Below, piece by piece: positions 25,493 through 34,881 of a DNA stretch of 64,000 nucleotides (position 1 is the stretch's first letter; each line of letters starts with the position of its first letter). A program made the translations under genes and the position numbers. This DNA comes from Sphingobacterium phlebotomi (GTDB taxonomy: Bacteria; Bacteroidota; Bacteroidia; Sphingobacteriales; Sphingobacteriaceae): contig NZ_VTAV01000012.1 in the NCBI RefSeq assembly GCF_008180195.1, positions 1 to 64,000 of the forward strand, in the 5' to 3' direction. Below the pieces are notes generated by a model. The model worked only from the letters and a program-made list of their open reading frames with translations, did no database searches and was not told the origin of the DNA.

Positions 25493-26260
25493 CTATTTAT
25501 TCGCCTGTTTAATGTATTGTTCCACCGCCATGGTCATGCTTGGTGCTTCTGGCGTGGGGGCCGGTATATCCAAAACTAAATTATGGTTAAGCAGCTCTTG
25601 TTGGGTCGTAGCGCCAAATGCCGCAATTCGTGTATCCTTTTGTTTAAAATCAGGAAAATTCTCGAACAACGATTGTACACTTGATGGGCTAAAGAAAACG
25701 ATAACATCATAAAATACATTCTCCAAATCTTTGATGTCGCTGATAACGGTGCGAAAGAGCACTGCCGGGGTAAAGTCGTATCCGTTATCTTGTAGCCATT
25801 TTTGTGTTTCTTCATTAGCAACGTCAGAGCATGGAAAAAGGAATTTTTCTTTACTATGCTTCTTTAGAACCTCTTCTAAATCTTTAGCAGTTTGCTTCCC
25901 AAAGAAAATTTTACGCTTACGATATTGGATATATTTTTGCAGATAAAGCGCAATAGCCTCCGAGATACAGAAATATTTCATGTCAGCCGGCACTTCATAT
26001 CGCATTTCCTCACATACACGAAAGAAGTGGTCGACCGCATTTTTACTGGTAAAGATAACAGCTGTAAAATCGGCAAAGTTAATTTTTTCCTTTCGCACAT
26101 CTTTAGCCGGGACACCTTCTACATGGATGAACCCTCTAAAGTCCAATTTCAAGTTATATTTTTCTGCTAAGGCAAAATACGGAGACTTATCATTTTCAGG
26201 TTTGGGCAAGGTAACTAAAATACTTTTTACCTTCTTGGCTCTTGCTTCATCTACTTGCAT
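25493..26260 (-). CDS. hemD: Uroporphyrinogen-III synthase
   Basis: 255 aa. Closes hydroxymethylbilane to uroporphyrinogen III for haem. The family is poorly conserved, but the two-lobed layout is visible: VKSILVTLPKPENDKSPY near the start, DFTAVIFTSKNAVDHFF mid-way, then VIVFFSPSSVQSLFENFPDF and RIAAFGATTQQELL. Bacteroidota HemD proteins have just this form and are commonly followed by a DUF4271 gene, here upstream by 11 nt in the same operon. Confidence 0.92.
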   Translation of the reverse strand: MQVDEARAKKVKSILVTLPKPENDKSPYFALAEKYNLKLDFRGFIHVEGVPAKDVRKEKINFADFTAVIFTSKNAVDHFFRVCEEMRYEVPADMKYFCISEAIALYLQKYIQYRKRKIFFGKQTAKDLEEVLKKHSKEKFLFPCSDVANEETQKWLQDNGYDFTPAVLFRTVISDIKDLENVFYDVIVFFSPSSVQSLFENFPDFKQKDTRIAAFGATTQQELLNHNLVLDIPAPTPEAPSMTMAVEQYIKQANK

Positions 26261-26271
26261 ATTCGATTTTT

Positions 26272-27201
26272 TTAATTGCTCAATGTTCGCACCAATATCA
26301 AAATCGGCGCTACTTCAAGTGCGCAAAGATACAGAATTAAATAAAAAACTGAAAACTTTAGATTTCCGAACAAGCGGAAAGCAGTTCTCAAAAACCTATA
26401 TATGAACAAGATAGACACCAATATACTGAACAAAATTAACAGAATCTTAAAATAGGTAGTAGGAACGAGGGTCACCGTTAATAGAAAAGGCATCAAAAAA
26501 AGCATGCTATTAAAGTAAACTAAATAAAGGACAGTGACATATTCTCTCACAAGCCGATCTATTTCAAATACAAACGAAATAAATCTGATTAAGAGTATTT
26601 TAATAATAAACAATAGCGCAACAAGAAGAGCCGTTCGTAAATAATTTTCCAAACTGAGAACGTCAAAACGTTCAAAAGAAGACTCCAATAACACAATAAA
26701 AAGCCCTAATGCAAGGCTAAAAATGAGATAAAGAAATATATACGGCCAAGATGTCAGCATATTGTCTTCTTTACTCACCTGTTGCAATGTCCGTTCGTCG
26801 TAATATGCCTGTACAATCATCGTAAAATCACCTGGAAATGCAAGACGCACGAGTGCAACAGCCAGAAACAACAGAAAAACAACCACCAATACCCATACCG
26901 GCCGTTCGCTTTTTATCTCCCCTTGCCCGTGGGAAATGCTTTCGGAGGATTTATTGATGGATTGCATATAATCCAAAGCAGCGACCGGATTTACACTACG
27001 GTATTCAATATCTGACAAAAATTGTTCAAGGAGTTTATTTGGACGATCCGTCGACGGAAATATATAATTGAACATATCGATTTCCGTTTCTTTCACGCTT
27101 TCACGTATTGTCAACATACGGGTAGTGTCCTCTTGCTCCCACGCTATGCTGATGATCAAACACAGTATGCTACTCAAAAAGATACGCTTCAATAGATACA
27201 T
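26272..27201 (-). CDS. DUF4271 integral membrane protein
   Basis: 309 aa with a signal-like N-terminus, a soluble segment to about residue 95, then about six to seven hydrophobic helices to the C-terminus. Length, topology and position beside hemD match the Bacteroidota-specific DUF4271 family, whose function is unknown. Operon with hemD (11-nt gap) suggests a membrane role near tetrapyrrole metabolism, but this is only association. Confidence 0.82.
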   Translation of the reverse strand: MYLLKRIFLSSILCLIISIAWEQEDTTRMLTIRESVKETEIDMFNYIFPSTDRPNKLLEQFLSDIEYRSVNPVAALDYMQSINKSSESISHGQGEIKSERPVWVLVVVFLLFLAVALVRLAFPGDFTMIVQAYYDERTLQQVSKEDNMLTSWPYIFLYLIFSLALGLFIVLLESSFERFDVLSLENYLRTALLVALLFIIKILLIRFISFVFEIDRLVREYVTVLYLVYFNSMLFLMPFLLTVTLVPTTYFKILLILFSILVSILFIYRFLRTAFRLFGNLKFSVFYLILYLCALEVAPILILVRTLSN

Positions 27202-27265
27202 CCGAAAATTTTCTTACTTTGGCGTAAAGTTAGCATAATATCACCAAGCTAAAAAAGAAAAACAC

Positions 27266-27841
27266 ATGACGTTATCTCCTATTGAACGTTGCCCTTGGTG
27301 CGGTAACGACAATTTATATGTAAAGTACCACGATGAAGAATGGGGCAAAGAAGTAGATTCTGACACCGTTCTTTTTGAATTTCTTGTCCTGGAATCGGCG
27401 CAGGCGGGTTTAAGCTGGATTACAATCTTGCGTCGTAGAGAAGGTTATCGAAAGGCTTTTGCCGAATTTGATTACAAACAGGTTGCACAATTTGATGAGC
27501 ATAAAATTGATGCACTCGTGCTCGACGAACGTATCATCCGCCACCGTGGTAAAATAGCCGCAACCGTAAAAAACGCACAAATATTCATACAAATACAGCA
27601 AGAATTTGGATCATTCTACAACTATCTCTACAGCTTTATGCCAGAGAAAAAACGCATCGTCAACTCGTTAAAAGATTTAAAATCCGCCCAAACACACAGT
27701 AAGGAATCGGACGCCATTTCGAAAGATCTCAAAAAGCGCGGCATGAAGTTTTTCGGAACAACGATATGTTATGCATTTATGCAGGCCGTAGGTATGGTTG
27801 ATGATCATTTGGATAGTTGTGATTTTAAGGCAGTTTCGTAA
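27266..27841 (+). CDS. tag: DNA-3-methyladenine glycosylase I
   Basis: 191 aa base-excision repair enzyme removing 3-methyladenine. The N-terminal CPWCGN, the YHDEEWG motif (Glu of the active pocket) and FEFLVLESAQAGLSWITIL are diagnostic; the C-terminal zinc-binding pattern includes a late His and Cys (DDHLDSC). Start ATG 27266. Its TAA stop forms part of the next gene's -7 box. Confidence 0.97.
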   Translation: MTLSPIERCPWCGNDNLYVKYHDEEWGKEVDSDTVLFEFLVLESAQAGLSWITILRRREGYRKAFAEFDYKQVAQFDEHKIDALVLDERIIRHRGKIAATVKNAQIFIQIQQEFGSFYNYLYSFMPEKKRIVNSLKDLKSAQTHSKESDAISKDLKKRGMKFFGTTICYAFMQAVGMVDDHLDSCDFKAVS

Positions 27842-27846
27842 CTTTG
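27817..27846 (+). promoter_or_regulatory. Promoter for the dihydrouridine synthase gene inside tag
   Basis: TTG (27817-27819), 19-bp spacer, TAACTTTG (27839-27846). The TAA of the -7 box is the tag stop codon. The transcript would begin near 27852, 8 nt before the start of the dus gene. Confidence 0.6.
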
Positions 27847-27859
27847 CAAAAAAGTTAAG

Positions 27860-28876
27860 ATGGCTGTTAAGATTGGTGAGCATATTGATTTAGGTAAATT
27901 TCCGTTGCTACTGGCTCCTATGGAGGATGTCAGTGACCCACCATTCCGTTATGTGTGTAAGCAAAACGGTGTGGATATGATGTACACGGAGTTCATTTCT
28001 TCAGAAGGACTAATTCGCGATGCGGCCAAATCAAAACAAAAGCTTGACATCTTTGAATACGAACGGCCTATTGGTATACAGATATTTGGTTCTGACATCG
28101 AAAGCATGCGCCAGTCTGCCGAGATATGCACCTTAGCCCATCCGGATTTAATCGATATCAATTATGGTTGCCCGGTAAAGAATGTTGCTTGTCGTGGTGC
28201 AGGGGCCAGTCTACTGCAGGATATTGATAAAATGGTTGCCATGACCAAGGCTGTTGTCGATGCCACACCCCTTCCGGTAACCGTAAAAACGCGTCTTGGC
28301 TGGGATGATAACACCAAAAATGTATACGAAGTCGCCGAACGCCTCCAGGATGTAGGTATCAAAGCTTTATCGATCCACGGACGTACAAGAGCCCAGATGT
28401 ATAAGGGGCAGGCCGACTGGAGTATGATACGGGACGTAAAACGTAATCCTCGTATCCAAATCCCTATTTTTGGAAATGGGGATATAGACTCCGTGGAAAA
28501 AGCCGCGGCTTGGCGTATGGAATATGAAGTAGATGGCATTATGATTGGACGTGCATCCATCGGATATCCCTGGATATTTCGGGAGATCAAACATTTCTTT
28601 GAAACAGGAGAGCAATTGGAAGGCCCGACAATCGAAGAGCGTGTCGAAGTCTGTAAAACCCATCTGATCAAGTCTATTGAATGGAAAGGGGATAAAACCG
28701 GTATTTTCGAAATGCGCCGCCATTACGCCAATTATTTTAAGGGTATACCGAATTTTAAGGAATACCGTACAAAATTGGTGGGATTAGGAAACCATAATGA
28801 AATTCTGGAGGTACTAGAAGAAATAAAGGAAAGGTTTAAAACGCATACCCAAATCCTACCATCCATTTACCGGTAA
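27860..28876 (+). CDS. dusB: tRNA-dihydrouridine synthase (DusB type)
   Basis: 338 aa flavoprotein reducing uridines in tRNA D-loops. Motifs: LLLAPMEDVSDPPFRYVCK, the active-site segment NYGCPVKNVACRGAGASLL with the catalytic Cys, VTVKTRLGWD, SIHGRTRAQMYKG, and DGIMIGRASIGYPWIF. Length and motif spacing fit DusB. Its last 41 bases overlap the convergent neighbour. Confidence 0.96.
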   Translation: MAVKIGEHIDLGKFPLLLAPMEDVSDPPFRYVCKQNGVDMMYTEFISSEGLIRDAAKSKQKLDIFEYERPIGIQIFGSDIESMRQSAEICTLAHPDLIDINYGCPVKNVACRGAGASLLQDIDKMVAMTKAVVDATPLPVTVKTRLGWDDNTKNVYEVAERLQDVGIKALSIHGRTRAQMYKGQADWSMIRDVKRNPRIQIPIFGNGDIDSVEKAAAWRMEYEVDGIMIGRASIGYPWIFREIKHFFETGEQLEGPTIEERVEVCKTHLIKSIEWKGDKTGIFEMRRHYANYFKGIPNFKEYRTKLVGLGNHNEILEVLEEIKERFKTHTQILPSIYR

Positions 28877-29375
28877 TAGATTCCATGTTGTCGGTTGTGT
28901 TGATAAACTTACGGGCAATGCCTCCACCGACTTCCAACATCAGGTTTCTTTTAAAAAGCCACTTACCTCCTAAACCTACCCCCAGTCCTACCGATGTACG
29001 CTGTTCCGTAACCTCTATATAATTCGCATGAGCATCGCTATATTTCTCAAACGTTTCTTCCTTATTGACAATCGGCACAAAAGCTTCCATAAAAAAACCT
29101 GCACCATGCGAACCGCCTACATACAGTCGTCCAAATGGTGAAAACTGTATCATTTCGTCCATCGCACCTAAACCCAACAGACTATGTACTCCCAGGCCTA
29201 CATCTTCGTTAATGGCACGTTCATAGGAGAAATTAAGTACTGGTCCTGCAATTAAAGAGATCGGATCTAACATGATATGATTGGGGCGTGCAGCTGCTCG
29301 TTCTCGCCTCGATTCCTGGGCATGACTAACGAATACAAAAGCCATAAAACTCCAAAAAAGCAAAATTTTTCTCAT
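28836..29375 (-). CDS. Secreted or outer-membrane beta-barrel-like protein, unknown
   Basis: 179 aa. Signal peptide ending VSHAQ. Alternating beta strands such as GVHSLLGLGAM, LYVGGSHGAGFFMEAFVP and TSVGLGVGLGGKWLF end in WMVGFGYAF with a C-terminal Phe, as in small 8-strand outer-membrane barrels (DUF3575-like in style). No known function. It overlaps the end of dusB tail to tail by 41 bases. Confidence 0.7.
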   Translation of the reverse strand: MRKILLFWSFMAFVFVSHAQESRRERAAARPNHIMLDPISLIAGPVLNFSYERAINEDVGLGVHSLLGLGAMDEMIQFSPFGRLYVGGSHGAGFFMEAFVPIVNKEETFEKYSDAHANYIEVTEQRTSVGLGVGLGGKWLFKRNLMLEVGGGIARKFINTTDNMESITGKWMVGFGYAF

Positions 29376-29425
29376 AAAATAATATTAATAAACAAGTAAA
29401 CGGCACACGAGCTATAAATGCTACG

Positions 29426-30943
29426 TTATTTCAAATTATTTTTTCGCTGCGACAACAACAGCTGTATATTCTTTCTTTCCAAAAAAATAATCGTTAAACA
29501 GAACAATAACAGTAAGCCATTACCAATCCAGAAGTTACTATCAAAAATAAAGAAACTAGCAAGCGAGACGCCTAAACCGCTCACAAGATAAAGAATTATT
29601 TTAAGGAAATGATAAGGTATCGGATAATATTTCTGCCCCCAGAAAAGAGACAATCCGATCATCACCAAATAGGCTGCAGTAGTTGTAGCAACGGCGCCTG
29701 GATACGAATAAATAGGAATCAGCAGAAAATTTAAGACGATCGTCACTAACGCACCGGTCAACGATATATATAAGGCAAACCGTGTCTGGTCGGTCAATTT
29801 ATACCACACGGATAGGTTCATATAGATGCCTAGTAAAACAAAGTTTAAAAGTATGAACGGTACGACTTTTAATCCGGTCCAGTAGATGTCTGGTTGGAGT
29901 TCATTTCCTTTGATAAAATCTTTAAGCCAATCCAGGTTTACGGTGATACCCACCATGACCAATACCATCAGCATTACAAAGTACTCCATAATCTTGGCAT
30001 ACGTACGGGAGGCATTTTCATTTTTAGCGTATGAGAAAAAGAAAGGCTCTGCACCTAGACGAAAAGCGGTGATAAATAAATTTAGAAAAATAGCAATTTT
30101 GCTCACCGCACCGTATATACCAAGTTCTGTTCTTCCGTATTCCCCAGGTAATAATTTCGGAAAAAACATTTTGTCCAGATTTTCATTGATAATAAACGAT
30201 ATATTGGCAATCAAAATCGGGAAGCTGTAAGCTAGCATATTTTTCATGAGCGGTCTGTCGATACGCAGCCTTAATGTCAACATCTCCGGCACCAACAAAA
30301 GTAATGTTATGCTACTGGCTAGCAGATTGGAAATAAAAACATAACCTATCCATCCTTCCTGAAACCAACCCGCTGCAAAATTAGCCCAAAAGGTAGACGA
30401 TTTCGTCCAGCTAGATAAGTAAACGATAAAAAATAAGTTTGAAAGAACAGTGATGAAAATATTGATAAACTTCAGATAGCTATATCGGATAGGACGTCCC
30501 TGTGCCCGCAACTTCGCAAAAGGCACTACCGCCAACGCATCAGCTACCAAAATAAATACAAAATATTGGATATATTTGGCATATTCGTCGACATTCTCGT
30601 CTCCCGCAAACCAAGTTGCTATTGGATCAATAAAAGTAAAAACAGAGGCCAGCAACAGCAAGGAGGTAATCAAGGTAACAACAAAGCTGTTGTTAAAAAC
30701 CCTATCCTTATCTTTGGAATCAACTTTTTGCAAAAACCGGAAATACGTAGTTTCCATTCCGAATGCCAGAATAGCATTCAACATAGAAACCCAAGAGTAG
30801 AGATAGTTATATAATCCATATACCGCGGCATTTTCAAATTTACGGAGATATATGGGCGTCATCAAAAAACCGATCATACGGGGGACAATGGTCGTAAAAC
30901 CATATATCACCGTATCACTTACAAATTTTTTGACGGAAGACAC
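29426..30943 (-). CDS. Oligosaccharide flippase family (Wzx/MATE-like) membrane protein
   Basis: 505 aa with about 13-14 hydrophobic helices. The N-terminus VKKFVSDTVIYGFTTIVPRMIGFLMTPIYLR is typical of polysaccharide-biosynthesis exporters of the MOP superfamily (PF01943/PF13440 style). Start is GTG 30943 by position; no upstream ATG. No glycosyltransferase genes are next to it, so the lipid-linked cargo is unknown. In Bacteroidota this conserved flippase often stands outside polysaccharide clusters. It is 5 nt downstream of the acylphosphatase gene. Confidence 0.88.
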   Translation of the reverse strand: MSSVKKFVSDTVIYGFTTIVPRMIGFLMTPIYLRKFENAAVYGLYNYLYSWVSMLNAILAFGMETTYFRFLQKVDSKDKDRVFNNSFVVTLITSLLLLASVFTFIDPIATWFAGDENVDEYAKYIQYFVFILVADALAVVPFAKLRAQGRPIRYSYLKFINIFITVLSNLFFIVYLSSWTKSSTFWANFAAGWFQEGWIGYVFISNLLASSITLLLLVPEMLTLRLRIDRPLMKNMLAYSFPILIANISFIINENLDKMFFPKLLPGEYGRTELGIYGAVSKIAIFLNLFITAFRLGAEPFFFSYAKNENASRTYAKIMEYFVMLMVLVMVGITVNLDWLKDFIKGNELQPDIYWTGLKVVPFILLNFVLLGIYMNLSVWYKLTDQTRFALYISLTGALVTIVLNFLLIPIYSYPGAVATTTAAYLVMIGLSLFWGQKYYPIPYHFLKIILYLVSGLGVSLASFFIFDSNFWIGNGLLLLFCLTIIFLERKNIQLLLSQRKNNLK

Positions 30944-30948
30944 AACGG

Positions 30949-31227
30949 CTATCTTTTCTTTTTTATGACATCAAAATTCTTAAAACCTTGCACGGGGCCT
31001 TCAATAGAACTGACTGCTGCAACTTCGGCACGATCAGGCCCTTCGTGGCAAAATTCTAACAGAGCCTCCAATGCAAAGGACTCACCTTCGGCCTCCATAT
31101 ATACCGAACCATCGGGCTGGTTCATAACAAATCCCTTTACCCCGAGCTGATCCGCGACTGCCTTACACGTTGCACGATAATATACGCCTTGCACCTTGCC
31201 TGTAATCGTAATATCCAGATGTTTCAT
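30949..31227 (-). CDS. acyP: Acylphosphatase
   Basis: 92 aa from ATG 31227 (a TTG four codons upstream is less likely). Hydrolyses carboxyl-phosphate bonds. Signature GKVQGVYYRATC with the catalytic Arg, and GFVMNQPDGSVYMEAEG containing the catalytic Asn, are intact. Normal size. Operon with the flippase gene downstream. Confidence 0.96.
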   Translation of the reverse strand: MKHLDITITGKVQGVYYRATCKAVADQLGVKGFVMNQPDGSVYMEAEGESFALEALLEFCHEGPDRAEVAAVSSIEGPVQGFKNFDVIKKKR

Positions 31228-31263
31228 TCTTACAAGCAAATGTAAGAAGAAAATGGAAAGAAA

Positions 31264-32433
31264 CTAAGCTATTCTTTTCAACGTGACCCGTTCCGTCAGC
31301 CGCAAGTTGTTCATTCCCTCCAGCAGGACTAAACCCGGTGTTTTACCGACCTCGATAGATCCAAGCTGATCGGCAAGTCCCAGCACTTCCGCACCATTAA
31401 TCGTTGCCCATGGTAGGATTTGCAAGAAATCCAATTGGCTAAAGTGTGAGGAAATCACCTTCAATTCTTCCAGGATATCAAGTGTATCGTTAGAAGCCAA
31501 ACTGTCTGTACCAATCACCATTCGGTTTTGGTTCGGAACAAAATTGAGGATTTTAGGCAACTTGCCCTCAATGTACAGATTTGATTTTGGACAGACACAA
31601 AAGTAAACGTCTCTGCCTAAACGTTCGATAAAATCAATATCCTTTAAGGACATATAAGTATTATGGACTAACATGAGCCTATTGTTCTTCGGCAGGTGGG
31701 CAAGGTAAGACTGGATAGAATTTCTGGCCTGCGCTTTGAACGACTCTGCATTCAATCCCATTTCCTTATAAAATTCGAGAAACTCCCCTTGTTTATAGCG
31801 ATAGAGTTTATTCTCTTCATCGCTCTCTTGATTATGGACACTTAGGATATTATCCTCGCTCACGAGCTTACGAAATGCCTTAAACAGCTCTTTCGAGCAC
31901 GAATACGGGGCATGCGGCGTAATGGAAGCATGATTAGCATCAAAATAAAATTCAATATCACGTGCTTTATCCACACGGACTTGTATATCTTCCTTTGCCA
32001 TCGCCATGACTTCTACAAACGTGTGGTATTTTATCCGGCTATTTGTTTTTATTTTTGCCGACAACTCCGTATTAACATGATCGCCCACCGCTTGGATGCC
32101 ATTATTGTACATGGTCTCATCGGCCGCTTCAATTTTCGCCAAAATGTCCTTTTCTTTTGCGGCCCGTTGTTTCATTACATCCGCCAAAAAACGCGGTAGC
32201 CCCGTTCCTTTCTTCGTTTTACCAAGCATGTGGGACAATTCAATATGGCAATGTGCATTGACAAAACCCGGTATTAAGACTCCGTCGTAAAATTCCTTCT
32301 TCACATCCGATACTTCAGGGTCCGTTTCTTCGTAGACCCCCTTAATCATACCGGTTTTATCAATCGCAACGACACCCTTTCTCATGAAATTCCCTTTGAC
32401 AGGAATCACAATGCTTGCTGAAATATACCTCAT
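31264..32433 (-). CDS. Amidohydrolase-superfamily deaminase, substrate unknown
   Basis: 389 aa. Metal ligands of the subtype with one metal: HCH in GFVNAHCHIELSHM, His in ITPHAPYSC, His in SVHNQESDEE and Asp in GTDSLASND. A split N/C-terminal beta-sandwich is indicated by the start and by the C-terminal GSIEVGKTPGLVLL. The layout matches the cytosine/SAH/aminodeoxyfutalosine deaminase group; without comparison I cannot choose. It is 24 nt from acyP on the same strand and divergent from the TPP riboswitch. Confidence 0.85.
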   Translation of the reverse strand: MRYISASIVIPVKGNFMRKGVVAIDKTGMIKGVYEETDPEVSDVKKEFYDGVLIPGFVNAHCHIELSHMLGKTKKGTGLPRFLADVMKQRAAKEKDILAKIEAADETMYNNGIQAVGDHVNTELSAKIKTNSRIKYHTFVEVMAMAKEDIQVRVDKARDIEFYFDANHASITPHAPYSCSKELFKAFRKLVSEDNILSVHNQESDEENKLYRYKQGEFLEFYKEMGLNAESFKAQARNSIQSYLAHLPKNNRLMLVHNTYMSLKDIDFIERLGRDVYFCVCPKSNLYIEGKLPKILNFVPNQNRMVIGTDSLASNDTLDILEELKVISSHFSQLDFLQILPWATINGAEVLGLADQLGSIEVGKTPGLVLLEGMNNLRLTERVTLKRIA

Positions 32434-32485
32434 TTAACTAATTGAATATTTTGTTATTCAGATAGAATCAAAAATGACGCCATAA

Positions 32486-32516
32486 TTTGAGAATATCAAA
32501 TTAATCTTTACTTTTG
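32486..32516 (+). promoter_or_regulatory. Promoter of the thiamin-regulated receptor gene
   Basis: TTTG (32486-32489), 19-bp spacer, TACTTTTG (32509-32516). The transcript would start about 32522, a few bases ahead of the riboswitch. Confidence 0.7.
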
Positions 32517-32526
32517 CGGTATCGAA

Positions 32527-32630
32527 TAGGGGTGCCTTGTTTTAAACATAAAGACGGGCTGAGATCATACCCAGTCTCGCATAATCGCGGGACGCACCTG
32601 ATCCAGATAATGCTGGCGTAGGGAGTGGTT
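32527..32630 (+). ncRNA. TPP riboswitch (THI element)
   Basis: The conserved parts appear in order: AGGGGTGCC at the 5' end, GGGCTGAGATCATACCC (pyrimidine-sensing arm), then GCACCTGATCCAGATAATGCTGGCGTAGGGA (pyrophosphate arm). The variable P3a-like arm is short (AGTCTCGC...GCGGGAC). It precedes a TonB-dependent receptor gene, which it should repress when thiamin pyrophosphate is plentiful. Confidence 0.96.
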
Positions 32631-32643
32631 AGTTAAATTGGTC

Positions 32644-32668
32644 ACTATTGCAAACCCCTTGTAATAGT
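32644..32668 (+). promoter_or_regulatory. Hairpin between the TPP riboswitch and the receptor gene
   Basis: Ten-pair stem ACTATTGCAA / TTGTAATAGT (one G-U), loop ACCCC. It is 31 nt before the start codon and has no T run, so it looks like part of a translational switch or an antiterminator arm rather than a terminator. Confidence 0.55.
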
Positions 32669-32698
32669 ATGTTTAACGTAGTTTAATTATTATTTTTT

Positions 32699-34864
32699 AT
32701 GTTAAAACATGGAATTATAACCATGGCTATGCTTCTCGGAGCATTCATCACTTATGCACAAAAGCCGGACACCGTTCGTGTGCTCGTCGAAGTACAGGTC
32801 ATGGCGACACGAGCAGCAAATAACGCTGCAACAACGTACAAAAATATCTTAAAAGAAGACATTAAGCGGGGAAATCTCGGACAGGATATCCCGTATTTAC
32901 TCGACCAGACACCATCCGTTGTCATCGGTTCAGATGCTGGCGCGGGAATCGGTTATACCAATATGAGGATCCGAGGGTCGGACAATCAGCGTGTCAATGT
33001 TACCCTTAATGGTATTCCGTTGAATGATGCCGAGAGTATGGGTTCTTTTTTTGTAAACCTTCCCGATTTTGCATCGAGTTCAGAAAGCATTCAGATTCAA
33101 CGCGGTATAGGAACGTCAACCAACGGCGCGGGAGCTTTTGGCGCGTCGCTTAATATACAGTCGGATGCACTAGAGCCAACCCCATACGCCGAACTCAACA
33201 ATAGCGTAGGCTCTTATAATACGTGGAAAAACACCATTAAAGTCGGCTCGGGATTAATTAACGATAAATTTGCTTTTAATGCCCGCTTATCACGGATTAG
33301 TTCGGACGGCTATATTGACCGTGCTACCTCTGATTTAAAATCCTTCTATATCGACGCGGGATATTATGGTGAAAAACATCATCTGAAAGCCACCGTGTTC
33401 TCCGGCAAGGAGAAAACCTATCAGGCATGGGATGGTGTACCGGAAGAAATGTTGGATGATAATCGTCGCTATAATGGTTTTACGTACGAAAACCAGACCG
33501 ACAACTACACGCAAACGCATCACCATCTGCATTACAACTATTTTGCATCGGAGCGCACCACGTTTAATATGGCACTACATTATACACGAGGTGCCGGTTA
33601 TTACGAAGAATACAGAAACGATGAACCATTTAATGCTTATGGTTTAGCGCCTATCGAAATCAGTGGTATAACCATCGACACCACAGATCTCGTCCGTCGC
33701 CGTTGGCTAGACAATTATTTTTACGGAACGGTGTTCTCTATCCATCACCAGGTAAATGAAAACCACAACTTGATTTTCGGTGGAGGTGCCAATCAATATC
33801 GGGGCGATCATTATGGGGAAGTAATTTGGGCACAGTATGCTTCGGATAGTCAATTAGGTGACAAATATTATCTCAATGACGCAGAAAAAAATGATGTGAA
33901 TATATACGGTAAATGGAACGCTACTTTCGGTGCGGTACGCCTGTATACAGATTTGCAATACCGCTTAGTAGATTACACTTTTGAAGGGTATAACCACAAT
34001 CTGGAACTGGCGGATGTGAATGTAAAGCATCACTTCTTCAATCCAAAAATCGGAACGACCTATATATTATCGCCAACCGCAAATCTATACGCCTCGTATG
34101 CATTTGGCAATAAAGAACCTGTTCGCAACGACTATGTCGAATCCTCGCCCAACGCTCGTCCTAAAGCAGAGAAAATGCATAATATCGAAGCGGGTTACCG
34201 ATTGAAACGGGAATCGTTGAATATCGGTGTCAATATGTATGGTATGTTTTATAAAGACCAACTGATTGCAACGGGTGAAATCAACGATGTGGGTGGATCG
34301 ATACGGGAAAATGTGCCAGACAGCTACCGTATCGGACTGGAATTGGACGGCGCCTGGCAGATATCGGAACAGTTTAGATGGAAAGCAACAGCTGGCCTCA
34401 GTGAAAACAAAATCAAAAACTACACGGAATATCTTACGGTAATGGACGAAGACTGGAATGAATTGGACGAACCACAGGTAGAACAGCACTATCGTTCCAC
34501 GACCATCTCGTTTTCTCCCTCCGTGATCTTGTCCAATGAGCTTTCCTATTCACCCATACGTCCAATGGAATTTAGTGTGGCCAGCAAATACGTATCTAGG
34601 CAATATTTGGACAATACACAGTCGGCAGACCGCAGCGTAGACCCTTTCTTTGTAAACAATCTGCGTGTACGCTATAATTTCTCTTTGTTAGGTATTGAAA
34701 ATATAGACGCAAATTTAGCTATCAACAATATTTTCAATGAAAAGTATGAATCTCACGGTTATACATACGGTGGCATTACCCCTAATGGAACACGACTTTA
34801 CGGCAATGCGTATTATCCTCAAGCGGAAACAAATTTCATGTTTGGATTAAATATCCGGTTTTAA
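32699..34864 (+). CDS. TonB-dependent outer-membrane receptor, probable thiamin or precursor uptake
   Basis: 721 aa. Signal peptide (ends near ITYAQ), no SusC-type N-terminal extension, TonB-box-like VLVEVQVMATRA, plug domain with MRIRGSDNQRVNVTLNGIPLND and ERGIGTSTNGAGAFGASL-like segments (IQRGIGTSTN), and a barrel ending FMFGLNIRF. TPP-riboswitch-controlled TonB receptors in Bacteroidota have been assigned to thiamin uptake, and the riboswitch here supports that; the ligand itself is not visible in the sequence. No SusD partner. Confidence 0.9.
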   Translation: MLKHGIITMAMLLGAFITYAQKPDTVRVLVEVQVMATRAANNAATTYKNILKEDIKRGNLGQDIPYLLDQTPSVVIGSDAGAGIGYTNMRIRGSDNQRVNVTLNGIPLNDAESMGSFFVNLPDFASSSESIQIQRGIGTSTNGAGAFGASLNIQSDALEPTPYAELNNSVGSYNTWKNTIKVGSGLINDKFAFNARLSRISSDGYIDRATSDLKSFYIDAGYYGEKHHLKATVFSGKEKTYQAWDGVPEEMLDDNRRYNGFTYENQTDNYTQTHHHLHYNYFASERTTFNMALHYTRGAGYYEEYRNDEPFNAYGLAPIEISGITIDTTDLVRRRWLDNYFYGTVFSIHHQVNENHNLIFGGGANQYRGDHYGEVIWAQYASDSQLGDKYYLNDAEKNDVNIYGKWNATFGAVRLYTDLQYRLVDYTFEGYNHNLELADVNVKHHFFNPKIGTTYILSPTANLYASYAFGNKEPVRNDYVESSPNARPKAEKMHNIEAGYRLKRESLNIGVNMYGMFYKDQLIATGEINDVGGSIRENVPDSYRIGLELDGAWQISEQFRWKATAGLSENKIKNYTEYLTVMDEDWNELDEPQVEQHYRSTTISFSPSVILSNELSYSPIRPMEFSVASKYVSRQYLDNTQSADRSVDPFFVNNLRVRYNFSLLGIENIDANLAINNIFNEKYESHGYTYGGITPNGTRLYGNAYYPQAETNFMFGLNIRF

Positions 34865-34881
34865 TTTTTTTATCTTGCAGC

